A stretch of DNA of 6,697 nucleotides from Spirochaetaceae bacterium (GCA_031269165.1 JAISZQ010000258.1:1-6697), one strand, 5' to 3'. Numbered from the stretch's first letter, positions 1 through 5,645 are shown. Numbers and translations are program-made. Notes: generated by a model from the letters alone, not told the origin.

Positions 1-344
1 GCCTCCTCAGGCGGCTCCCCCGCCAGAATCTCCGACCAGTACCGCTCCCCCCAAAGATGCGCCTTCCTTCCCGTCCGCACGTTGAACCGGAGGGAGAACG
101 TCTGTTTCAGCCACTGCATAATCCTGGGCAGCTCAAGCCCGTTGGCGGGCTTGATGTAAAACGAAAGCCATGCCTCATTGAGCACAAGCCCGCGCATCTC
201 GAAACCGAATTTCGCCTTCGTCTCGATGAGGACGCGGTAAAAGAGTGTCACCGCCCACGCCAGCCGGAACAAAGGCTCGCCGACATTGATCTCGGTACGA
301 ACTTCGTACCAGACGTTTTCCGCTAATTCTCTTGGCCCTTTCAT
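1..344 (-). CDS. RAYT / Y1-transposase-like protein, HUH motif degenerate (3' end off the window)
   Basis: The reading frame opens at an ATG at 344-342 and stays open for 114 codons to the window edge, so the C-terminus is missing. A good ribosome site (AGGAAGG) lies 5 nt upstream of the ATG. The protein follows the Y1 (IS200-like) transposase / REP-associated tyrosine transposase pattern. It begins with ENVWYEVRTE, where the family usually has a WYHVxxRG-like strand, followed by a helix (YRVLIETKAKFGFEMRGLVL) and then the segment PRIMQWLKQTFSLRFN and the end motif KAHLWGERYWSEIL. Where active members carry a His-hydrophobic-His metal site (NHxHLLL-like), this protein has NEAWLSFYIKP, with no histidine pair. 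The catalytic tyrosine of the family would lie beyond the edge. The protein is therefore probably inactive for DNA cleavage, or a domesticated DNA-binding relative. I recall very similar proteins in termite-gut treponemes, but cannot check that here. The family call is fairly secure; the function is not. Confidence 0.72.
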   Translation of the reverse strand, partial: MKGPRELAENVWYEVRTEINVGEPLFRLAWAVTLFYRVLIETKAKFGFEMRGLVLNEAWLSFYIKPANGLELPRIMQWLKQTFSLRFNVRTGRKAHLWGERYWSEILAGEPPEE

Positions 345-368
345 AAACACCTTCCTGTAGAGAGATGG

Positions 369-400
369 GGCCTTTCCAAAACAGAAGTTTCGGAAAGGCC
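369..400. other. Strong hairpin just upstream of the RAYT-like gene
   Basis: A 14-bp inverted repeat with one mismatch (arms 369-382 and 387-400, loop agaa) has core arms GGCCTTTCC and GGAAAGGCC. It sits 24 bp upstream of the start codon at 344, inside the expected leader. No T-run follows it on either strand, so an intrinsic terminator is unlikely. RAYT genes are often flanked by the palindromes they recognise, and this could be such a site or a leader RNA structure. That is inference. Confidence 0.6.
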
Positions 401-681
401 TTGTACCCTCTATTAAGGCGTTGAGGTGCCGTTTTGCTTTAATCAAACGCGAAAAAAAGTAAAAAACATTGAAGTTTTGAGACAGGATCGGTATATTGCG
501 GCGCGTAAAGGCCGTATTTGGCCTCTATGCTTTACCGGATAGTCTTTTTTATCCGCAGTTACCATCATGCCGGGACACTGGTCAGTACCTGTCTGTGGTA
601 GTGCGTCGCCTTGAGACAGCACGTCGTGTTGGTAGCACAGCCGCCTGTAGGTGGTGTTCACCCGGCATATCGACACGCTTT
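401..681. other. Noncoding stretch between hairpin and repeat array
   Basis: I find no convincing gene here. The frames that are open lack a good ribosome site and recognisable protein features. There is an A-rich patch around 451-470 and two small inverted repeats: AGGCC/GGCCT at 509-513 and 520-524, and GGATA/TATCC at 537-541 and 550-554. The sequence ATCGACACGC at 669-678 recurs at 1458-1467 on the far side of the array. Confidence 0.5.
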
Positions 682-744
682 CTAAACAGTACCCGTCCCA
701 GAGGCGTGCTGTTTGGCGCGGTTATCTCCGCTGATTGCGAGAAG

Positions 745-856
745 GCGGCAAACCGCGAGATTGCCGTAACAACATAGTTGCCGTTAGCGGTGGATCCAGG
801 CGGAGGAGGTCTCCACGCTGGATTGCTTCGCTTCGCTCGCAATGACAGGGAGGCTC
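745..856. repeat. Duplicated segment with REP-like element, copy 1
   Basis: This segment follows the first array unit and closely matches 1301-1417. It holds an imperfect REP doublet: a degraded left half with GGATCCAG near 791-800, and an intact right half at 818-846 reading CTGGATTGCTTCGC to CGCAATGAC. The right half is the reverse complement of the dispersed unit that starts GTCATTGCGAG at 5617 and 5962. Confidence 0.75.
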
Positions 857-1300
857 GCCAAACAGTACCCGTTCCAAAGGGCGTGCTGTTTGGCGTGGCT
901 ATCTCCACTGATTGTTGCTTGCTAAACGGTACCCGTCCAAAAAGTGTGCTGTTTGGCGTGGCTATCCCCGCTGATTGTTGCTTGCTAAACAGTACTCGCC
1001 CCAAGAGGCGTGCCGTTTGGCGCGGCTATCTCCACTGATTGTTGCTTGCTAAACGGTACCCGTCCAAAAAGTGTGCTGTTTGGCGCGGTTATCCCCGTTG
1101 GTTGCCGTTTGCTAAACAGTACCCGCCCAAAGAGGCGTGCTGTTTGGCGCGGTTATCTCCGCTGGTTGTTGCTTGCTAAACAGTACCCGTCCCAGAGGCG
1201 TGCTGTTTGGCGCGGCTATCTCCACTGATTGTTGCTTGCTAAACAGTACCCGTCCAAAAAGCGTGTCGTTTGGTGTGGTTATCTCCGCTGATTGCGAGAA

Positions 1301-1417
1301 GGTGGCAAGCAGCGAGATTGCCGTAACGACATAGTTGCCGTTAACGGCGAAGCGATCCAAGCGGGGGAGGTCTCCACGCTGGATTGCTTCGCTTCGCTCG
1401 CAATGACAGGGAGGCTT
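1301..1417. repeat. Duplicated segment with REP-like element, copy 2
   Basis: This is the second copy of the 745-856 segment, with a REP-like unit at 1379-1407. The left half (GCGAAGCGATCCA near 1348-1359) and the right half (TGGATTGCTTCGC from 1380) are inverted relative to one another, so this copy keeps more of the doublet palindrome than copy 1. Together with the preceding array unit it makes a roughly 180-bp long direct repeat of 682-856. Confidence 0.75.
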
Positions 1418-1457
1418 GCTAAACAGTTTCCGCCCAAAGAAGGCGTGCTACTGGCCC

Positions 1458-1566
1458 ATCGACACGCCCCCTCATCGGATAGCGCAAAAGATTCACCCGC
1501 CCTACCGCAAAATTACCGTAGACGAGAGATACAAGATGAGCGGCACCTTGTTCGTCCGGTACTATG
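1458..1566. other. Short noncoding spacer downstream of the E2 gene
   Basis: This holds the end of the repeat region, the 10-bp sequence ATCGACACGC (1458-1467) shared with 669-678, and the 3' flank of the E2 gene. I see no hairpin followed by a T-run in the minus direction, so no intrinsic terminator for the E2 gene is evident. Confidence 0.45.
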
Positions 1567-2928
1567 TTACCGGGCAAGCCACAGGTCGATGTCCCGTACC
1601 GCTTCGCATAAGGTTTTCAGGAAGCGGGCACCGGGCGCGCCGTCTACCACTTGGTGGTTTATCGTCAGGCTGAAGCCGATGTGGGGTTCAAAGGTGTAGC
1701 CGCCGTCCGCCGTCTCAACGGGTCTCGGTTCGATAGCGTTGACGCCGAGGATGGCGACTTCCGGGACGTTGAGGATGGGCGTGAAACTGGTTATGCCGAG
1801 GCTTCCGAGGTTGGTTACGGTGAACGTCGAGCCTGAAAGTTCGTCCGGTTTGGCCGTGCCGTCTTGGGCCGCTTTCGCAAGGCGTTTTGCCTCGGCAGAG
1901 ATCTGTCGTAACGAGAGCAGGTTCGCGTTGCGGATGACCGGAACGAGGAGGCCGCGCGGGGTGTCAACGGCAACGCCGAGATGGACGCGCTCGAAGGTGC
2001 GGATCGTTTCGCCTGACTTGTGGGCGTTCATAAACGGGTAAAGCGGAAGCACACGGGATACGGCAAAAAGGATAAGGTCGTTCACCGTGACGGCACCCAA
2101 CCCCACATCTTCGCCGGCCGCTTTCATGCGGGCGCGGAGTTCCCGCATACGGACGGCTGAAGTCTGGCCGTTCAACGTAAGCTGGGCGCTTTCGGCGAGA
2201 GACTTCATCATACGGTCGGCAATGACCTTGCGGATGCCTTTGATCGGGGTCTCCGTTATGGCGCCCTCGCCAAGATCGGTAACAACCGTTTGTGCCACGT
2301 GGGGTACCGGGGCCGTGCCGCCTAAGTCCGCCGTGGTAACCCGGCCGCCGAGACCGGTACCGATTTCCGGTACCGCGCCGCTGTCCGCGACCGCTTTCGC
2401 CGCTTGGGTGAGCGGCGGCCTTCCCGCGAGGGCGGCGCGTACATCGCGTTCGATGACACGGCCCTCCGGGCCGCTTCCGGCAAGCCCGGCGAGGGAGACG
2501 GCCTCCCGCGCGGCAAGTCCTCGCGCACGGGGCGAAGCAAAGCCGCTTTGCGGCAAAGCCGCATCGGGGACCGGGGGCGTTGCGGGGGGCTGACCCCCGC
2601 TGAGGGGGGTAGCGGAGCCGCTTGTCGGCGGAGCGAGGGGGGAGGCTTCCCCCCCTCCTGCTGTTGCTAACGCTTCGGCATACGCTTCACCCGCCTGACC
2701 GATGACAGCGATGGGTTGCAAGACGGGAACGTCGTCGCCCGCCGCATGGAGGATTTTGAGGACGATGCCCGCTGCGCCCGCCGGGACTTCAAAGGCCGCT
2801 TTGTCGGTTTCGACATCGCACACGGTGGTTTCGGCGGTTACAGGGTCGCCTTCTTTGACCCGCCACGAGCCGATGATGCAGGATTCAACGGTGTTGCCCT
2901 GCCGGGGCATGATAAGAATATGCGCCAT
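1567..2928 (-). CDS. Dihydrolipoyllysine acyltransferase (E2) of a 2-oxo acid dehydrogenase complex
   Basis: E2 subunits carry acyl groups on a lipoyl arm and transfer them to CoA in pyruvate-type dehydrogenase complexes in the cytoplasm. The 453 residues show the full family order. A lipoyl domain spans about 1-80, with the lipoyl lysine K43 in DVETDKAAFEV. A Pro/Ala/Gly/Ser linker covers about 81-129. The E3/E1-binding domain is at about 130-168 (SPRARGLAAREA, GSGPEGRVIERDV). A second linker contains a degenerate copy of that domain's end (GTGLGGRVTTADL, 190-202). The catalytic domain is at about 224-452, with DTPRGLLVPVIRNA (322-335) and the active-site motif HQVVDG, catalytic H425 and D429. 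The start is supported by AAGGA about 8 nt upstream. It lies 16 bp after the TSCPD gene. Pyruvate is the likeliest substrate (aceF/pdhC-like), but acetoin or branched-chain complexes cannot be excluded, so no symbol is given. No E1 or E3 gene is in view. The linker contains a dispersed repeat (see 2571-2646). Confidence 0.95.
   Translation of the reverse strand: MAHILIMPRQGNTVESCIIGSWRVKEGDPVTAETTVCDVETDKAAFEVPAGAAGIVLKILHAAGDDVPVLQPIAVIGQAGEAYAEALATAGGGEASPLAPPTSGSATPLSGGQPPATPPVPDAALPQSGFASPRARGLAAREAVSLAGLAGSGPEGRVIERDVRAALAGRPPLTQAAKAVADSGAVPEIGTGLGGRVTTADLGGTAPVPHVAQTVVTDLGEGAITETPIKGIRKVIADRMMKSLAESAQLTLNGQTSAVRMRELRARMKAAGEDVGLGAVTVNDLILFAVSRVLPLYPFMNAHKSGETIRTFERVHLGVAVDTPRGLLVPVIRNANLLSLRQISAEAKRLAKAAQDGTAKPDELSGSTFTVTNLGSLGITSFTPILNVPEVAILGVNAIEPRPVETADGGYTFEPHIGFSLTINHQVVDGAPGARFLKTLCEAVRDIDLWLAR
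2571..2646 (-). repeat. Dispersed GC-rich repeat embedded in frame in the E2 linker
   Basis: This stretch matches 5691-5771, which is noncoding, in the orientation minus here and plus there. Shared parts are CCCCTCGCTCC, then CGCTACCCCC, then TCAGCGGGGG, then an identical 20-bp block ending in CGCAACGCCCCCGG. The loop of the GC hairpin differs so that the E2 copy is net 3 nt shorter there. In E2 it encodes residues of about 95-119 (PLAPPTSGSATPLSGGQPP). The same frame of the intergenic copy would read ATPFSGGAPPPATPP. A second palindrome, GCTTTG/CAAAGC at 2545-2559, follows at once in the coding sequence. Confidence 0.8.
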
Positions 2929-2944
2929 CTGGTATTCCTTCTTT

Positions 2945-3202
2945 TTAAGTCTTTGACTGCGCCTTCAACGCTTCTTCCAGCGCGATGGCAAGCTGGTCGG
3001 GACAGGATGTGGGACGGTTTCCGCACGGGGTGCCCTTGAGCTTCCCAATCACGTCCACCGCCTTCATTCCCTCGATGAGCTTGGGGATACCGGCAAGGTT
3101 CCCGGCGCATCCGCCGTCAAATTGAACATCGTGAACTAAACCGTCCCGAACGTCAAACCGTATGCGGGACGAACATGTGCCCCGCGTCTTATACTCAAAC
3201 AT
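2945..3202 (-). CDS. Small TSCPD-domain protein (TIGR03905-like)
   Basis: The 85 residues match the short stand-alone TSCPD family, which is named for the motif seen here as TSCPDQLAIALEEAL (residues 65-79). The domain also occurs near the C-terminus of some vitamin B12-dependent ribonucleotide reductases. The biochemical role of the short form is not established to my knowledge. Four cysteines stand out: C9 (GTCSS), C32 (GGCAGN), C60 (PCGN) and C67 (TSCPD). They are placed as in relatives and suggest metal or redox chemistry, which is inference. The length is normal for the family. The start is fixed by AGGAG 7 nt upstream of the ATG. The stop lies 16 bp before the E2 gene on the same strand, which suggests co-transcription with it. 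A 9-bp perfect hairpin ends only a few bases upstream of the ribosome site. Confidence 0.88.
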   Translation of the reverse strand: MFEYKTRGTCSSRIRFDVRDGLVHDVQFDGGCAGNLAGIPKLIEGMKAVDVIGKLKGTPCGNRPTSCPDQLAIALEEALKAQSKT

Positions 3203-3217
3203 AGATGTACTCCTTAT

Positions 3218-3299
3218 GTCCTCTCCCCATGCCGTGGAGAGGACCGCTCCAGTGCAACCGTTTGGTTTAAGGCGATCACTCTCCCGAAGGGAGAACCAA
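3218..3299 (-). promoter_or_regulatory. Cluster of hairpins in the rpmE-TSCPD spacer
   Basis: Three inverted repeats lie here. The first is a perfect 9-bp stem, GTCCTCTCC (3218-3226) with GGAGAGGAC (3236-3244), loop of 9 nt. The second is a 6-bp stem with a 3-nt loop, TCTCCC (3280-3285) with GGGAGA (3289-3294). An outer pair, TTGGTT (3262-3267) with AACCAA (3294-3299), surrounds the second. In the transcript the first hairpin ends about 3 nt before the AGGAG ribosome site of the TSCPD gene, so it could affect RNA processing or ribosome access. No matching T-run makes them classical terminators, and I see no good promoter in the spacer. Confidence 0.5.
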
Positions 3300-3323
3300 G
3301 GCCATTTCCCTCACGGCACGCCC

Positions 3324-3343
3324 AAGGAAAGCCCCCGCGGGGC
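3324..3343 (-). terminator. Weak terminator-like hairpin after rpmE
   Basis: Directly after the rpmE stop codon the transcript has a 5-bp GC stem (GCCCC at 3343-3339 and GGGGC at 3335-3331, loop GCG) followed by TTTCCTT. The stem is short and the T-run is interrupted, so termination would be partial at best. Confidence 0.25.
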
Positions 3344-3344
3344 C

Positions 3345-3548
3345 CTACTCCTTGATTCCGTATTTCTTGCGGAACCGTTCGATGCGGCCGGCCGTGTCAA
3401 CCAGCTTTTGTTTGCCGGTGAAGAACGGATGACAGGCGGAACAGATTTCCACACGGATGTCTTTTGCCGTCGAACGGGTCTCGATCACGTTGCCGCACGC
3501 GCAGGTGATCGTCGTGGGCTCGTATTTCGGGTGAATGTTGTCTTTCAT
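3345..3548 (-). CDS. rpmE: 50S ribosomal protein L31 (zinc-binding type)
   Basis: This 67-residue protein is bacterial ribosomal protein L31, a component of the large subunit. It begins MKDNIHPKYEPTTITCACGN and ends with the conserved CSACHPFFTGKQKLVD and GRIERFRKKYG. The four cysteines C16, C18, C36 and C39 form two CxC/CxxC pairs, marking the zinc-containing form rather than the zinc-independent paralogue that is used during zinc limitation in some bacteria. The length is normal. A GAGGT ribosome site lies about 4 nt upstream of the ATG. It starts 18 bp after the rho stop codon on the same strand. rho next to rpmE is a common arrangement, and both are probably made from the rho promoter. 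No separate promoter is visible. Confidence 0.97.
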   Translation of the reverse strand: MKDNIHPKYEPTTITCACGNVIETRSTAKDIRVEICSACHPFFTGKQKLVDTAGRIERFRKKYGIKE

Positions 3549-3566
3549 AGGTACCTCAATATAACC

Positions 3567-5261
3567 TTAGTCTTGTCCGGCAGAGCCGGTGTTCATGGAA
3601 TTCAAGAACGCCTCATTATTCCTTGATTTTTTCATTCTGTCAATAAGGAACTCGATAATCTCTACGTCGTCCATGTTGTTGATGAACTTGCGGAGAATCC
3701 ACATACGCTGAAGCTCCTTCTCGCTGAGCAAAAGCTCCTCCTTCCGCGTGCCGCTCTTCTTGATGTTGATAGCGGGAAAGAGGCGGCGGTCGGAAATACG
3801 GCGGTCAAGGTTGACTTCCATGTTGCCCGTGCCCTTAAACTCCTCGAAAATCACCTCGTCCATGCGGCTCCCCGTTTCGATGAGGGCCGTCGAGATGATC
3901 GAGAGACTGCCGCCTTCCTCGATGTTCCGCGCCGCGCCGAAGAAGCGTTTGGGCTTGTGGAGAGCGTTCGAGTCGACACCGCCTGAAAGCACCTTGCCCG
4001 ATGTGGGAACCGTCTGGTTGTAGGCGCGGGCCAGGCGGGTTATCGAGTCGAGCAGGATAACCACGTCCTTGCCGTGCTCGACGAGACGCTTAGCCTTCTC
4101 GATGGCCATCTCGGCAACCTGCACGTGGCGTGTCGCCTGTTCGTCGAAGGTCGAGGAGACCACCTCGGCGCGAACCGTCCGCTCCATGTCGGTCACTTCT
4201 TCCGGCCGCTCGTCAATCAGCAGCACGAGGAGGTACACCTCCGGGTGGTTCTTCGTGATCGCGTTGGCGATACGCTGCATCATGATCGTCTTTCCGGTGC
4301 GGGGCGGCGCGACGATGAGGGCGCGTTGACCCTTGCCCAGCGGGCAGAACAGGTTGATCACCCGCGATGAAATCTCTTCGGGCGCCGTCTCCAGATTGAG
4401 TTTCTCGTGGGGATAGAGCGGCGTGAGGTTGTCAAACGGGACACGGTTCTGCGCGACAGACGGCTCGTCGTAGTTCACCGTCTCGACCCGCAACATCGCA
4501 AAGAAGCGTTCGCCCTCCTTGGGACTGCGTATCTGGCCGTACACCGTGTCGCCGGTCTTGAGGCTAAAAAGCCTAATCTGAGACGGGCTCATGTAGATGT
4601 CGTCCGCGCTGGACAGATAGGAATTCTGCGGGCTGCGGAGAAACCCGAACCCGTCCGACAAAATCTCAAGCGAGCCGTAGGCGTAGATGATGCCGCCGCG
4701 CTCGGTGTGGGTCTTCAGGATGGCAAAGATGACCTCCTGCTTCTTCAACTGAAGCACGTCGTCGTGGGGAAGCCCGTAACACCCCGCCACCTCGCGCAAT
4801 CCGGCCATACTCATACGGGTAAGCTCGTTGATGCAGAGCCGCACCTTGCCGTTTTCGTCCTCGGCGCGAGGCTCCGGTTTCCCGTAGATGTCCGGCATCG
4901 GCGGCAGATTCTCCGGGAGATCCCCCGAAGGCACCGTCTCGAACCGCGACATGATGTCCATTGCCGAGACGGAATTGATGCCGGGCGTGTACGCGTGTTC
5001 CCGCCCCGGATGCCCCGGACGGTGCTGACTCCGGTCATAACGGCCGTTCACCGGACGCTGCGTCCCCCGCCCCGAATCCCGCGGAACATTTTCCCGCGTA
5101 GAAACCCGGGGCCGGAGCCGCCTCATCGGCCTGTCGTCGCCATAACCGGCATCTCCGTCCGAGCCGTCTCCCGATTCGCCTGGGCCGCCAGACCCGTTAC
5201 TTGAGTCTTCGTTTGAATACTCATCCGATTGATACTGAAAATTTTCTTCGTTTTCTTCCAT
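3567..5261 (-). CDS. rho: Transcription termination factor Rho with long N-terminal extension
   Basis: Rho is a hexameric RNA helicase/ATPase that binds nascent RNA and releases RNA polymerase. The body aligns closely with E. coli Rho (419 aa). The N-terminal helical domain is at about 142-187. The RNA-binding cold-shock-like domain follows at about 190-265 (EILSDGFGFLRS, DDIYMSPSQIRLF). Then come the Walker A motif APPRTGKT (318-325), the conserved DERPEEVTDME (350-360) and Walker B VVILLDSITRLARAYN (400-415). The Q-loop region is SGKVLSGGVDSNAL (421-434) and the R-loop SGTRKEELL (503-511). The P-loop reads PPRTGKT where E. coli has PPKAGKT. At 564 residues it is about 145 longer than E. coli Rho. 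The excess is N-terminal: residues 1-45 are acidic and rich in Gly/Ser/Asn, and residues 46-90 are rich in Arg/Pro/Gly, so the extension is probably disordered. The start has GGAG 10 nt upstream. The gene is preceded by a consensus promoter and a leader of about 207 nt. Confidence 0.98.
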   Translation of the reverse strand: MEENEENFQYQSDEYSNEDSSNGSGGPGESGDGSDGDAGYGDDRPMRRLRPRVSTRENVPRDSGRGTQRPVNGRYDRSQHRPGHPGREHAYTPGINSVSAMDIMSRFETVPSGDLPENLPPMPDIYGKPEPRAEDENGKVRLCINELTRMSMAGLREVAGCYGLPHDDVLQLKKQEVIFAILKTHTERGGIIYAYGSLEILSDGFGFLRSPQNSYLSSADDIYMSPSQIRLFSLKTGDTVYGQIRSPKEGERFFAMLRVETVNYDEPSVAQNRVPFDNLTPLYPHEKLNLETAPEEISSRVINLFCPLGKGQRALIVAPPRTGKTIMMQRIANAITKNHPEVYLLVLLIDERPEEVTDMERTVRAEVVSSTFDEQATRHVQVAEMAIEKAKRLVEHGKDVVILLDSITRLARAYNQTVPTSGKVLSGGVDSNALHKPKRFFGAARNIEEGGSLSIISTALIETGSRMDEVIFEEFKGTGNMEVNLDRRISDRRLFPAINIKKSGTRKEELLLSEKELQRMWILRKFINNMDDVEIIEFLIDRMKKSRNNEAFLNSMNTGSAGQD

Positions 5262-5468
5262 AATAAACTAACTCCAAAATAGACTAACTTCGCAAACAAT
5301 TTATCCATTGTCCTACATGGTATTGTTGTGTAATTGTGAAAACACCGGCCTCCCGGCGATCCTCCGTAATCGCCCGCTGTATGGTAACCACCTTAAAGAA
5401 CACTGCCCTTCTCAATCGAACAGCGTTTCTCTTGAGGTAACATCGGGGTTCTGAACATGATTGTTACT
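5262..5468 (-). promoter_or_regulatory. Long 5' leader of rho
   Basis: With the promoter at 5475-5503 the transcript should start near 5468, leaving about 207 nt before the rho ATG. rho is autoregulated through its leader in E. coli, so a long leader fits, but that is inference for this organism. In transcript sense the leader holds a 6-bp stem GGCGAT/ATCGCC (5374-5369 and 5360-5355) whose loop displays CGGAGG. Overlapping it is an alternative CCGG/CCGG stem (5356-5353 and 5348-5345) followed by TGTTTT. The two stems cannot form together. An out-of-frame ATG at 5308 with AGGAC just upstream opens a frame that overlaps the start of rho. Confidence 0.5.
5393..5458 (-). CDS. Possible leader peptide upstream of rho
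   Basis: A 21-codon frame (MFRTPMLPQEKRCSIEKGSVL) begins about 10 nt after the predicted transcription start and ends 131 bp before rho. Its ribosome site is poor (AGAAAG). E. coli has a leader peptide gene, rhoL, before rho, which makes this frame worth noting, but I see no similarity to RhoL. It may be a chance frame. Confidence 0.2.
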   Translation of the reverse strand: MFRTPMLPQEKRCSIEKGSVL

Positions 5469-5474
5469 TTCTCT

Positions 5475-5503
5475 ATTATAACACGTCTCGTTTTTTTTGT
5501 CAA
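5475..5503 (-). promoter_or_regulatory. Consensus sigma-70 promoter for rho
   Basis: On the minus strand the -35 box TTGACA (5503-5498) and the -10 box TATAAT (5480-5475) are both perfect and are separated by exactly 17 bp, including a run of A just after the -35 box. The expected start is near 5468. This is the strongest promoter in the window and should drive rho-rpmE and possibly the genes beyond. Confidence 0.88.
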
Positions 5504-5510
5504 GAGGCGT

Positions 5511-5645
5511 GTGCGCGCTTTGCGCGAATGGATAATGGTGAATGGATAATGGAAAATGGCGGTGGCAGAACGCGCCGTCAGCGGGAGTTCGCCGCCCGTC
5601 ATGGCGAGTGGGCCGCGTCATTGCGAGCGGAGCGAAACAATCCAG
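5511..5645. repeat. Dispersed composite repeat: GCGCG module followed by REP-like unit
   Basis: The first 27 bp (5511-5537, beginning GTGCGCGCTT and ending GGATAATG) match 6398-6424 at 26 of 27 positions and contain a GCGC hairpin. The phrase GAATGGATAATGG is then repeated. A REP-like unit follows at 5617-5645 (GTCATTGCGAG to CAATCCAG), with a weaker start of one at 5598. In both copies of the module a REP-like unit follows downstream on the same strand. Confidence 0.75.

Larger units (their letters stand above)
682..1457. repeat. 63/64-bp tandem repeat array with hairpin-forming units
   Basis: Copies begin at 682, 857, 921, 984, 1048, 1111, 1175, 1238 and 1418. The seven from 857 to about 1300 are directly abutting, with unit lengths alternating 63 and 64 bp. 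Each unit starts GCTAAACAGTAC and continues to GTGCTGTTT; these two parts are complementary (with one G-T pair) and enclose a short variable loop that in some units forms an extra CGCC/GGCG stem. Unit pair 921-1047 closely matches pair 1048-1174, giving a higher-order period of 127 bp. Units at 682 and 1238 run into a different tail that contains a REP-like element; the unit at 1418 is truncated. Because 64 is not a multiple of three, the reading frame shifts with every second unit, so this is not a repeat protein. There are no unique spacers, so it is not a CRISPR array. Spontaneous expansion by unequal recombination is the simplest origin. Confidence 0.85.

Noticed and set aside
443..676. 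A 77-codon minus-strand gene
   Set aside because: It has no good ribosome site, no recognisable motif, and crosses small inverted repeats. The product looks like translated noncoding DNA.
857..1300. CRISPR array
   Set aside because: The whole 63/64-bp unit is conserved from copy to copy. There are no unique spacers of constant length and no cas gene in the window.
778..1334. A repeat protein (phrases such as LLNSTRPKSVLFG) encoded by the array
   Set aside because: The alternation of 63- and 64-bp units throws the frame at every second copy, no frame spans the array, and there is no ribosome site.
4407..5204. A 265-codon open frame on the plus strand opposite rho
   Set aside because: It is a mirror of the GC-rich rho coding sequence, with His/Arg-rich composition and no recognisable domain. 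Rho on the other strand is certain.
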